From Bondarzewia mesenterica (lineage: Eukaryota; Basidiomycota; Agaricomycetes; Russulales; Bondarzewiaceae): 12,562 bases of DNA. The DNA is taken from NCBI GenBank assembly GCA_004802705.1, contig SGPL01000771.1, positions 1 to 12,562 on the forward strand. The letters are read 5' to 3'. Numbering within the stretch: the first letter of the stretch is position 1; each line of letters opens with the position of its first letter. The position numbers were made by a program, and so were the translations under genes. This document shows positions 1-7,314 of this stretch, in pieces. A model generated the notes under the pieces. The model searched no databases. It was not told the origin of the DNA and was given only the letters and a program-made list of their open reading frames with translations.

Positions 1-801
1 TGATGGAGCCAGATAGCCATTTGCGCGGCGGCGGCAGCAGCAACATACTCAGCCTCCGTCGTGGACAGCGCAACTGATTGCTGTTTCTTCGAGCTCCAGG
101 CAATAGGCCCACCAGCAAGTAGAAAGACCCAACCTGTCGATGAACGCCTGTTCAGCTCGATGGCATAATTAGCGTCAAAGTATCCAACTGGTCGGGTATC
201 GGCCTGCCTCCCATCATATGTGATGCCATAGTCTGTGGTACGCTTCAGATATCGGCACAAGTGCTTAACGGCTTTCCAGTGACGGAGGCCAGGTGCATGT
301 GCAAATGACCCGAGAACTTGAACGGCATACGAGATATCGGGTCGGGTGGCTACCGCCAGGTAGTTTATCGCACCCAAAATTTCGCGATAAGGCTCTGCTC
401 GACATGCTGCTTGCTCCGCGTCATCGATGGGTTCGAACAGGCGGCGATAAGCCCCCCCTGCAGGTAAGGGAGTCGCTTCGGCACTGCAGTCTGCCATACC
501 TGCACGCTCCAAGACCTGAAGGAGGAACCCACGTTGAGAGATGCGAACAGTTTTGCGTGGGCGATCGCACTCGACTCGAATCCCAAGGATGAACTCGGGT
601 TCACCATTGGCTCCCCCCATATCCTTGATGCCGGTAGGCTGTGCCAAGCTCCCCCTTTGCCCGCAGAGTCTCCGCTGGACTGGTGGACAGTCCCAGCGTG
701 TCATCTGTATGGGTAAGGGTGATTGTGCGATCAGTTCCAGTAGTTTTCGAGCGAGTGCAGTAGTCGGCAAAGAGGCGAGAATAACCCATGCGCTGGTAGG
801 C
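1..801 (-). pseudogene. Copia reverse transcriptase C-terminal part and RNase H, frameshifted and open at the left edge
   Basis: Following a further TGA at 804-802, the original frame gives YSRLFADYC and HTDDTLG, with the catalytic Asp pair at 705-700; the usual residue before the pair is Val, here Thr. Near 631-635 the frame must shift by one: the old frame dissolves into a stop at 603-601, while the new frame reads IKDMGGANGE, then EFILGIRVE and runs without a stop to position 1. A single surplus base in the ccgg at 631-634 explains it. The new frame contains AINYLAVATRPDISYAV and the RNase H signature, with Asp in GYFDANY (176-174), AWSSKKQQ and the ALSTTEAEY Glu residues (56-48). The window cuts off the very C-terminus. 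Confidence 0.95.
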
Positions 802-819
802 TCAATCTAACTCGAGCCA

Positions 820-1815
820 CTAGTTGTTGCCACCCTGTTTTGTCCCATAGATGGCCTTGTTAAGGCGACAGACCCAATCCTCCTTTCCATGCTCCTCGAA
901 GCCTCGTGGCTGGTGCATGTATATGTCTGAGTCGATTGGAGCATTGAGAAATGCGCTCTCGAAGTCAACTTGCCAGAGCTCGAGATCCATGATGGCTGCA
1001 AGTGCAAGCATGGTCCGAACGGTCTCGAGACGAACAACAGCAGCCGACGTCCACAGAAAGTTTACCCCAAATCTCTGCGAGTACCCTTTTCTGACTAGCC
1101 TCGCCTTATGTCCGGTGACTTTCCCATCAGCATCGAATTTTTCCGCGAAGACCCAGCGATAGTCCATGAGTTCGGCACCTTTTGGCAGTGGTACAACGTC
1201 CCAGACATTGTACTCACGCATTTTGGTGAGTTCTTTTTCGATTGCCTCCTGCCAGAGCTCTGGGTACTCCATGGCCTCCTCTAGGGTCTTCGGGAGTGCA
1301 CGCGCCGTGTCAGCGATGAAGGTGAGTACGCTGTCCGCAAAATCAGGATCTGTGAGCGGCCCATCATGGCTCGCGAGATTCGCGATCAGGTCATCCGCGG
1401 CCCAGTCGTCACCAATGCGGCGGGCTTGCGTTTCATGGGTCTCGTATTCGCGAGTCCCTTGGGCTGCTCGGGAAGAGCGCATGAGGCGAGTGGATCGGCG
1501 AGGAGCGTTGGGCGGTAAAGGGAGTGAGGTGGCAGGTTTCGGCGGTGTGTGTGGGTCCGGTAAGTCCGGATTAGGAAGCTGCCTGGGGTCCTGCGGTTCC
1601 AGGGTCTTGTTGACATCTGTAGGTGCTGCGTCAGCGTTTCTCAATGCTTCTGCGTCTCCTTCGCTGTCGCCAATGGCGCGACCCTCTATCTCAACCGCCT
1701 CCCCCTCGACAGTGGTGACAGGAGGGCAGGACCAGTGCCCCAGACCCTCGTCAAACACGACATCGCGGGAGACGAAGACGTGGCCAGATGCGAGCTCGTA
1801 CAGATGGTAAGAGTC
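820..1815 (-). pseudogene. Copia integrase tail, linker and reverse transcriptase N-terminal half
   Basis: The frame continues in phase from the TGA at 1818-1816. After an acidic, proline-rich linker (about 1760-1330) it enters reverse transcriptase: the leading EAMEYPELWQEAI block, DYRWVFAEKFDADGK, KARLVRKGYSQ, and the first catalytic Asp in QVDFESAFLN (966-964), then MHQPRGFE and CRLNKAIYGTKQGG. It stops at TAG 822-820 directly before a Trp codon. Related elements often have an aromatic residue here, so TGG to TAG is the simplest origin. The reverse transcriptase would copy element RNA inside the virus-like particle. Confidence 0.95.
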
Positions 1816-2256
1816 TCATCCGTGGTACCCAACGAGCAGGCACTTAACCGTTTTCCCATCCAGCTTGGTGCGCCTCTCATCCAGCACTTTCGCGTAGGCG
1901 ATGGACCCATACACGCGCAGGTGTTCAACGTGCGGGCGCCGACCGAAGATAACCTCCCATGCGGAGGAGGTGGGGTTGTGGGTGGATGGGACAATGTTCC
2001 CGATGTATGCCGCCGTTGCGAGTGCTTCAGCCCACAGGTGAGTCGGCACGCCGCCGTCGTGCATCATGCACCATGCATGTTCCGTCCAGGTGCGATTCCC
2101 GCGTTCTGACATACCATTCTGTGCAGGCGAGTATGGGGCACTAGTTTCATGGATGATTCCCTTCTCTGCACACCACCTCTTCCACAGGTCATTTACGAAT
2201 TCAGTGCCGTTATCTGTCCGGACACGACGGATGGGTCGGCCGGTTTGGGTTTCTAG
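1816..2256 (-). pseudogene. Copia integrase core, second half (continuation after TAG)
   Basis: This is the same reading frame as the upstream segment, resumed after the TAG at 2259-2257. It supplies the second catalytic Asp in RTDNGTEF (2214-2212) and the catalytic Glu in NGMSERGNRT (2106-2104), with the usual Copia spacing. It then runs through the conserved WAEAL, YGSIAY and CLLVGYHG blocks. The segment closes with TGA at 1818-1816, where related elements usually have Arg (GYHGRD), so a CGA to TGA change is likely. All three DDE residues are intact in this copy; only the stop codons separate them. Confidence 0.93.
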
Positions 2257-4203
2257 CTAGGACGCGAAGTCTTTGACTGCCGCTAGGGTCTCTTCCACCG
2301 TTTTGGAAGCAAGGAAGGCAATGGTAGCCCATGCGGAGCAGCCGTCACGGAGTCCGAATGCATAGCGTTTGCCATCAAGGGATGCAGTGGGCATCGGGCC
2401 CATGAGATCACCATGGATTCGTTCGCCCACCTCCGTCTCGCGCTCGACCACTTCATCGAAAGGACGCCGAGTCTGGCGACCGGCCAGGCAATCTTCACAG
2501 ACAGCGTCAGGGGCGTTTCCAGCCTTAACAGCCATGCCGTCCACCGCTTTCATCGCACGCTGGGTGGCCTGCATCCCGATGTGGCCGAAACGGTGGTGCC
2601 AGGTTGCAATATCAGCGGCTTTACCCTGAGACGCTGAAAGGGCAATGACCTCATCAGCCGTTCGAGCACTGTCGAGGCGTGCACGCGCGATAGCTTCAGC
2701 GCTGGGTCGATAAAGGGGAATTTCATAGAGTCCTGAGGTGGAAACTGTGCTCTCGAACAAACGCTGGCCAGCAGCGTCCACAACAACAGTGCACCCGCCT
2801 TCTGTCCATACACGTCCCCCTTCGCGATCGAACTGGCGCGTCGATAGCAAGTTCTGGCCCATATCGGGTGTGTAGATGGCCCTCAGCGTGCGTGTAACGC
2901 ACTTCCCCTGGACAACAGCATCTTTAACCACAGTTCCTTTCCCAGCAACTGTGAATCCACCAGGCCCCGCCGCACGTCCCTCAGCAGGTTGCAACAAGGG
3001 TTCATAGGTAACAAAGTCCCGCTGATCAGCGAAGTAGTGGAACGTCGCCCCAGAGTCACTGTAGGTGGCTAACCCAGTCGTTGTGGGAGGCTGGTGGCCT
3101 GCAACGAATGCGACATTGGGTCCGAGTGCGAGGTTGGCATCATGGTGAGTGGTATTGTTGGATTCTGCATTCTGTCCACGGTTTCGACGTCTGCCCCACC
3201 ATTCAGGTCGCCTATGCTCAGCGGCTCCACCATCCGCCCAACACTTATCAGTTGAGTGGCCAAGTTTATTACAATGACCACACCGAGGGCGTTGGGTGGC
3301 GACGAGTGCAGTTCCTGCCACAACCGAGGAGTTACCAATAGTAGGGAGAGTCGCACAGCGGAGCGCGCTTGCACGGATTCGTGCCTCTTGTGACGAGAGG
3401 ACAGATTCGGCTACCATTGAGTCCTGACAGGTGAGGAGAGTCATTACGACAGTCCCCAAGATCCCATCAACGGGGAATGTCATCAGGGCCATCTGACAGA
3501 ACTCTCCTTCAGGTATTGCTGCACCGGCACGATTGGCAGTATCACGGAGCATTCGCAAGGTCTTAAAGTGCTCCGTGACTACTGTCCCATCAACATACCA
3601 AGTGGATGCGAGGCGCATACGCATATCCTGAACAACAATTGGGTCACGGAGCTCGAACCGATTGCGCAAGGATCGCCACGCATCAGCAGCAGAGCCGGCA
3701 GTATTCAGCTCTGAGCCCGGGATGTCGGCGACGTTGAGGATAATATGCGCGCGAGCCAGAGTATCGCGCTCGCGCCATTCACTATCAGTCGCCGCATATG
3801 TAACAGGAGTGCCGGCCCCAGCAGAGGCAGCTGGTGGATTGATAGGGAAGAATGCTGAGAGGGGTGCAACTCCATAAGGCGATGCTTGGAAAGGTGGTAG
3901 CATGGGTCCAGTAGGTAGGTGCGTTGGAGGGGCGAGCGTAGCCGCAGCAGCAGGCATGGCCGCAGCTGCGGGTGCTGCGTCGGCGGGTGCAGGTACAGGC
4001 GCAGGGATTGGTGTTGGAGATGGAGCAGTCGGGGAAACATTTTGTGAAGGGGGAAGTATTGTACCAAGCAAATAAGGCTCTAACCCTCATACTTGGCAGA
4101 TGGTATATACCCACGGCATCCAATCCGCCCAATTAGCTATCGTAAGGCACTCTGCCTCGGGGAGGATATACACCCCAAGGGATGAGGAAAGCCCAGTCGA
4201 CAT
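2257..4203 (-). pseudogene. Copia Gag, protease and first half of integrase (disabled)
   Basis: The frame begins at ATG 4203-4201, just upstream of the longest uninterrupted stretch. It begins MSTGLSSSLG and has a Copia-type Gag start (ANWADWMPWV, then EPYLLGT). Codon 39 (4089-4087) is TGA. The rest shows an Ala/Pro-rich spacer, then the helical Gag core, the CX2CX4HX4C zinc knuckle CGHCNKLGHSTDKC (3282-3241) that binds genomic RNA, the aspartic protease motif DSGAT (Asp at 3057-3055), the GAG-pre-integrase zinc motif with WHHRFGH and CEDC (about 2600-2489), and the first catalytic Asp of integrase in HGDL (2409-2407). A TAG at 2259-2257 ends the stretch. No frameshift separates gag from pol, as in many single-frame Copia elements. 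Confidence 0.95.
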
Positions 4204-4330
4204 TTTGCTAAGGCAGAGAAATTTTTATCAGTTCTCCTTTGAGTATTCACGAGTGAGTCGAGGCTCGGGGTGAGACTTGTAGAACAAGAGCTTTCTGTAG
4301 GTTTGATGTTCCGATCTTCAATAGCGACAA

Positions 4331-4345
4331 GCAGGGCCCATAACC
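4331..4345 (-). promoter_or_regulatory. Primer-binding site matching the initiator tRNA-Met anticodon arm
   Basis: On the element strand the 15 bases right after the LTR read GGTTATGGGCCCTGC. They are complementary to GCAGGGCCCATAACC, which has the layout of the initiator tRNA-Met anticodon stem-loop: stem CAGGG, loop CCCATAA containing the CAT anticodon, then the start of the 3' stem. The site does not begin with TGG, so it does not pair with a tRNA 3' CCA end. Drosophila copia and yeast Ty5 are known to prime from a cleaved half of initiator tRNA-Met at this same place, and I infer the same mechanism here. Confidence 0.8.
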
Positions 4346-4361
4346 TGTTGTGAGAGATGAT

Positions 4362-4427
4362 CTATGGAACGAGCAAACACGAGAACCAAGCTCAGTCGTC
4401 CGTCTCGTAGGAGGGAATAAAACGACT
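4362..4427 (-). repeat. LTR internal repeat unit, uninterrupted copy (A+B)
   Basis: This 66-bp unit joins block A (31 bp, 4362-4392, starting ctatggaacgagc) to block B (37 bp, 4391-4427, starting ctcagtcgtccg); the two share the bases ct. Both blocks recur without a mismatch further along the LTR, A at 4441-4471 and B at 4525-4561, but there they are pulled apart by 53 bp. The two copies of A start 79 bp apart. Confidence 0.9.
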
Positions 4428-4440
4428 AGATTGGCTGTAC

Positions 4441-4561
4441 CTATGGAACGAGCAAACACGAGAACCAAGCTACGAGTAGCAGTAAGTACGAGTAGCATAA
4501 GGGAAAATAAAGTATGGAGCTCACCTCAGTCGTCCGTCTCGTAGGAGGGAATAAAACGACT
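4441..4561 (-). repeat. LTR internal repeat unit, second copy split by 53 bp
   Basis: Block A (4441-4471) and block B (4525-4561) repeat the 4362-4427 unit exactly but are separated by 4472-4524. The intervening sequence carries its own small tandem: tacgagtagcagtaag at 4471-4486 followed by tacgagtagcataag at 4487-4501. Either the second copy received an insertion or the first copy lost this segment. Confidence 0.9.
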
Positions 4562-4572
4562 GAGGGAGCTCC
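4516..4572. repeat. Long inverted repeat (hairpin) inside the LTR
   Basis: The left arm at 4516-4533 (ggagctcacctcagtcgt) is the reverse complement of the right arm at 4556-4572 apart from one bulged base, giving a 17-bp stem around a 22-nt loop. The core of the stem is block B, whose own ends (cagtcgt and acgact) are already inverted. In LTR RNA this would fold strongly. Its role, if any, is unknown; transcript termination, processing or packaging are possibilities rather than observations. Confidence 0.8.
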
Positions 4573-4675
4573 AACTACAGCTCGACACTGATAAACTACT
4601 CGGGAAAGCCGGAACCGGTACAGGCACAAAAATTAGTGTAAGTTGGGAGATCTGACATAACAGGCCATAACAACA

Positions 4676-4680
4676 GTCAC
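4676..4680. repeat. Putative target-site duplication flanking the LTR (one copy)
   Basis: The 5 bp gtcac directly outside the LTR end are the expected size of a Copia target duplication. The matching copy should flank the unseen 3' LTR. Confidence 0.4.
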
Positions 4681-4705
4681 CTCATCCAGTGAGGCGACCT
4701 CTTAC

Positions 4706-4827
4706 TTCAACACGGAAATTATAAGCTCGACTCCTGCTGAGATGGCATTGAGGGCGTCACTCTCGACTGGTGGTGAGTGGTCCCGGTTGAACTGTGGTGA
4801 GGACGGAGGGGGGAGAGTAGTCGACAT
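4706..4827 (-). CDS. First exon of an unrecognised host gene next to the LTR (partial)
   Basis: On the minus strand an ATG at 4827-4825 follows a long pyrimidine-rich tract (about 4990-4830), typical of fungal 5' untranslated regions. It opens 40 codons, beginning MSTTLPPPSS and ending in the hydrophobic stretch ISAGVELIISVL. The exon runs directly into AA|GTAAGAG, a good 5' splice site at 4705; read through, the frame meets TAA at once. The LTR begins only 30 bp further on, so the rest of the gene would lie beyond the retrotransposon, left of the window. An in-frame TTG at 5034 extends the frame upstream through a His run, but that is the antisense of a GTG microsatellite and not convincing protein. 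The family is not recognised. The alternative is a 41-residue protein ending at that TAA. Confidence 0.5.
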
Positions 4828-5141
4828 GAATAGGGGCTCTTTGAGGGGTTTTGAGATTTGAGCGAGGCGAGAAGAGAGAAGAGAGAAGACGTTCGAGAGA
4901 GAGCAGAAAATCAAAACCTGAGTGATACAGAGATGAGAGTGAGATGAAAGTGAGATTCCGAAAGGCGAGGGAGGAGGGTGGTGGTGGTGGTGGTGGAACA
5001 CAAATCTTCTTTTCGTGACCAACTTCTTTATCACATGACCGATTCGCGGCTAGTTAAGTTATCAGTCTGCTTCAGGCCATCCTCAGAATCATCAATCCAA
5101 TTCTCAACGTATAAGTCGTTGACCATAGTACTCCGTACATC
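4828..5141. promoter_or_regulatory. Shared promoter region between two divergent genes
   Basis: About 310 bp separate the minus-strand ATG at 4827 from the plus-strand ATG at 5142. The left part is strongly purine-rich on the plus strand (about 4850-4980, many gaga runs), hence CT-rich on the strand of the leftward gene, as expected for a fungal leader. It contains a GTG microsatellite. I see no clear TATA box for either gene. Confidence 0.5.
4978..4996. repeat. GTG trinucleotide microsatellite
   Basis: There are about six perfect GTG units within the purine-rich leader. The antisense reading gives a run of His codons, which explains the His run in the minus-strand frame there. It is a likely length-variable locus. 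Confidence 0.9.
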
Positions 5142-5743
5142 ATGCCACCCATGAACCATCCCACTCTCGACTTCGAACTCGATTCTGAAGGGAAACCGAT
5201 CCGCAACCCGTACACGGGCTATCAAGTAACCCCTCTCGCCAGAGAGGCTCGCCACCAGGTTCGTCATTCTCATTTCTCGTCTTCAATATTCCTGATTTTT
5301 CTCAGGAATATATGGAGAGAGCAAAGAAAAAAGCACCGATGTCCCAACTCCCCGATGACTTCAACGTCAAGCTGAACCCCAAAGCGCCTAAGCTCTACTT
5401 CGGCCTCCCTTTCAATTATGAGGAGCACATCGTCCCCTACGCCAAAGCTCACGACCTTGTCTACTACCTTGATCGGTACCCCAACGAGATTAATCCCGTC
5501 GATACTATCCCTGCTGTCCTAGACTATCTGGAGTATTGCTGCGATGCCAAGTTGTACTTCAAATTACCCTTTGGGCCCAGTCTTCAAGGGATGATTGCGC
5601 TATATTCGAATTATACCATGGAAGAGGACCACCTTTTGCCGGATGATGAGAAGGAGGTAATCAAAATCATTAAGAAGGAATTGGGGATTGACATAGAGGC
5701 AAAGTGGTATTGGGACAGATTCCAAGCGTCACAGCATACCTAG
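5142..5743 (+). CDS. Hypothetical fungal protein, 184 residues, two exons
   Basis: Exon 1 (5142-5258, 39 codons) starts MPPMNHPTLDFE and ends ARHQ. A 47-nt intron (5259-5305) has donor GTTCGT, a branch-like CTGAT and acceptor TTTCTCAG. Exon 2 (5306-5743) continues in phase with EYMERAKKK and ends in TAG. The protein is mixed alpha/beta and soluble, with no signal peptide or membrane segment. It has a charged N-terminal third (residues 1-65), then LYFGLPFNYEEHIVPYAKAH, a DRYPNEINPVDTIP stretch, a helical LEYCCDAKL part, and a Lys-rich C-terminal helix (KEVIKIIKKELG). I do not recognise a domain; it resembles the short, lineage-restricted hypothetical proteins common in mushroom genomes. The start is supported by the spacing from the CT/AT leader and by a second Met three codons on. 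Whether the two divergent neighbours share regulation is unknown. Confidence 0.85.
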
Positions 5744-6026
5744 CCTGGTACATACGCTTGGCTCCCAAATGCTAGTTTTTGCTGACTGAGATGAAGCGCT
5801 GATGACATTTTTCTAGGGACTCGCATCGTATCGACATTGCTAGTTTCGTCATGAATACCCTCCCCTGGTCACGGATGTACATCTTATTCTCTGTCGCGCT
5901 TTCACACTCTCAGATGCACTTTCGTTCCCATGTCGCGTCATAGCCCGTCGTTCTCTTTACACGTTCAAATCCATCTGCCTGATTTACCTATTTGCCCAGA
6001 TCTCGCTTAATTCGTCAGATTGCATC
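5744..6026. other. Intergenic region, no gene seen
   Basis: Downstream of the TAG at 5743 the sequence is CT-rich and contains only a 29-codon ORF (5851-5940). It probably holds the 3' untranslated regions of convergent transcripts, if the minus-strand frame ending at 6027 is real. Confidence 0.5.
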
Positions 6027-6524
6027 TTAGGCCCCGTTACATTCAACAGCTGTGGTATAGTCCATGAACACGTCCGTAGCCTGCTGCTGCCACACGTTGA
6101 AGGACAGATTGCCCACCTTCATCGGTTCCTCATGTGTTTCTTTCTCGACTAACTCCCCTTCCCTGTGCACGATGATTAGGTCTAAGGCTCCGTCAGATAC
6201 TGTTCGACAAATGCACGCGCCAGCCCCAGATTCTATCTCAACAAGAATGGTAAACTCTCCTGCCTCTGGATCCGACCTTTGCCATGTCCACGCTGACAAA
6301 CACCTCAGTGCTCCCTCAAGAAAGGGTGAGACATGCAAAAATGGCCACGACACCCATATACCAACATCGCATACCACTTTACCAAACCAGATCGGTGCAG
6401 TTGAACCACGATGTCGAACGGACAACAAGTTCTCCTTCAACGCGCCCTTCACCCCCAAAGCGACTTGAGACCTGGTAAAATTTCTCCCCTCCTTTTTGCT
6501 CCTGTCTCGAATCTGAACGAGCAC
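6027..6524 (-). CDS. Candidate coding region of unknown function, exon limits unresolved
   Basis: A stop-free minus-strand frame of 165 codons ends in TAA at 6029-6027. It has no ATG near its start; the first in-frame Met (EEPMKV) is about 35 codons from the C-terminus. If real it must be an internal or terminal exon with its start upstream, and TTTTACCAG before 6471 is a plausible acceptor. The second half is the most protein-like: SDPEAGEFTILVEIESGAG, then GALDLIIVHREGELVEKE, then NLSFNVWQQQATDVFMDY. Around 6470-6385 a different minus frame (RFGGEGRVEGELVVRSTSW) also reads like protein, so one or more introns between 6390 and 6260 are likely. A random stop-free run of this length in 12 kb is not rare, so confidence is low. 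No family is recognised. Confidence 0.3.
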   Translation of the reverse strand: MLVQIRDRSKKEGRNFTRSQVALGVKGALKENLLSVRHRGSTAPIWFGKVVCDVGIWVSWPFLHVSPFLEGALRCLSAWTWQRSDPEAGEFTILVEIESGAGACICRTVSDGALDLIIVHREGELVEKETHEEPMKVGNLSFNVWQQQATDVFMDYTTAVECNGA

Positions 6525-6779
6525 AACATATGAACCTCAATGGATCTGATTGGCTGTTTTCCTGTTTTCACCAGGGCATTCGAGGTGCGCTCCGCTCGTT
6601 CCCCCTCTCGTCTCTCACAGACTATCCCACTCTTTCGCCTTAGCCGCTCACTTCCTATACTCCCTCACATCATGAACGGAGAAAAAAATCGCATTACGTT
6701 TTTATAGTTGGTCGAAGCCTAAGATATTTTTTTCCAGGACAAGTTCATCCAATACTTCGACAGGTATCCTCCGCTGCCG
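6525..6779. other. Intergenic or undetermined sequence
   Basis: The plus strand is CT-rich from about 6590 to 6670 and followed by a short ATG frame (6672-6707, 11 codons) that ends in a stop. I see no supportable gene. A splice-acceptor-like tttttttccag at 6727-6737 precedes an open plus-strand frame that overlaps the epsilon-like exon in antisense. Confidence 0.4.
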
Positions 6780-6900
6780 TCAACTGCCTGGGGTGTACTT
6801 GTTGTACCTACACGTCTTTCGATGAGAAAAGCAGCAAATCAAATATAAAAAGGCGAGGAGAGACGTACGTGAAGAATTGGCGCCAGGTTGCGGAAGACAT
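6780..6900 (-). pseudogene. ATP synthase epsilon-like (ATP15/ATP5F1E type) 5' end, stops early
   Basis: The ATG at 6900-6898 follows a leader ending CACCCACCAACG. Exon 1 (6900-6869) reads MSSATWRQFF and ends AC|GTACGT; a 61-nt intron (6868-6808, acceptor GTGTAG) leads in phase to TYNKYT. The order W-R-x3-T-Y-x2-Y matches the start of mitochondrial F1-ATP synthase epsilon, which normally continues into a basic helix with an AxRAVRxSLK-like sequence. Here the frame instead reads PGS and stops at 6782-6780, after 19 codons; dropping one C from the cccc at 6790-6793 restores only the next conserved Gln. No later exon with the helix is visible. It is therefore either a truncated copy or an annotation puzzle with an unusual second intron. 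The match rests on about 13 residues. Confidence 0.35.
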
Positions 6901-7314
6901 CGTTGGTGGGTGAGACTGAGAGGTGGACGTTGTGCTTACGTGGTGAAGGTCAATCGGAAGGGGGCGGAGGAGTCCGGCTTTGCCAGTCCGCGGTCCGCAA
7001 TTACACGACAGCTTCATTCTGGCATTTTTCATTTGGATTTCAACAGTCTGATCCGTGATCCATCTGTGCGCAGTCTCTGGCTCCGTGCGTTGGCTCAGAA
7101 GTACGCCGCACATATTCCTGTAATCGCCGCCTCTGTTTTACTTGTACGGCTGCATCGGTATGTCCTCGTCATGTGCATATTTATTATACGTACTTACCCG
7201 TGTCAACTAGTTTGCTCTCGGGATACTTAAGCGATATGTAAGTATTGACTTAAAAAGCTTGCACTCTTCCAGTCTTCATCCATTTGGGACACTCAAATCA
7301 CTTTCGAAGTTGCG

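Larger units (their letters stand above)
1..4675 (-). mobile_element. Ty1/Copia LTR retrotransposon, 5' LTR to RNase H, truncated by the window edge
   Basis: The domain order on the minus strand is Gag with a zinc knuckle, protease, integrase, reverse transcriptase, RNase H. Integrase before reverse transcriptase is the defining Copia (Pseudoviridae-type) order; Gypsy elements have the reverse. Visible parts are the 5' LTR (4346-4675), the primer-binding site (4331-4345), an untranslated leader (4204-4330) and about 4.2 kb of gag-pol. The last codons before position 1 are in the RNase H domain, so roughly the final tens of codons, the polypurine tract and the 3' LTR lie left of the window. 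The coding frame has five in-frame stops and one frameshift, so the copy is non-autonomous. The predicted 5-bp target duplication next to the LTR is gtcac at 4676-4680; its partner is outside the window. Confidence 0.97.
4346..4675 (-). repeat. 5' long terminal repeat of the Copia element (about 330 bp)
   Basis: The boundaries are set by a 6-bp terminal inverted repeat, tgttgt at 4346-4351 and acaaca at 4670-4675, and by the primer-binding site directly adjoining the inner end at 4345. The TG...CA ends and the length are normal for Copia LTRs. A shorter alternative ending at 4662 (tgacataaca) would keep a TGTT/AACA terminus but a weaker inverted repeat. The LTR should contain the element promoter and the transcript start and end; I cannot place a TATA box with confidence. 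Its inside is unusual, with two pairs of long direct repeats and a long hairpin, listed separately. The 3' LTR cannot be compared because it is outside the window. Confidence 0.85.

Noticed and set aside
1166..1810. Plus-strand 214-codon frame across the retrotransposon
   Set aside because: It is antisense to the conserved integrase tail and reverse transcriptase; its Ser/Arg/Ala-rich composition is the shadow of the real frame.
4651..4662. Alternative LTR outer end at tgacataaca
   Set aside because: The terminus at 4675 gives a longer terminal inverted repeat (tgttgt/acaaca), so it is preferred.
4702..5034. Minus-strand 110-codon ORF with a run of six His
   Set aside because: The His run is the antisense of a GTG microsatellite in a purine-rich leader, and a better start lies at 4827; only the last 40 codons look like protein.
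6064..6468. Plus-strand 134-codon ORF
   Set aside because: It is antisense to the minus-strand candidate at 6027-6524, with low-complexity Ser/Thr/Pro/Cys composition and no splice or start context.
6738..6849. Plus-strand frame starting DKFIQYFDRYPPLPS after an acceptor-like tttttttccag
   Set aside because: It overlaps the epsilon-like exon in antisense, has no convincing upstream exon, and its DRYP resemblance to the gene at 5142 is too short to support a paralogue.
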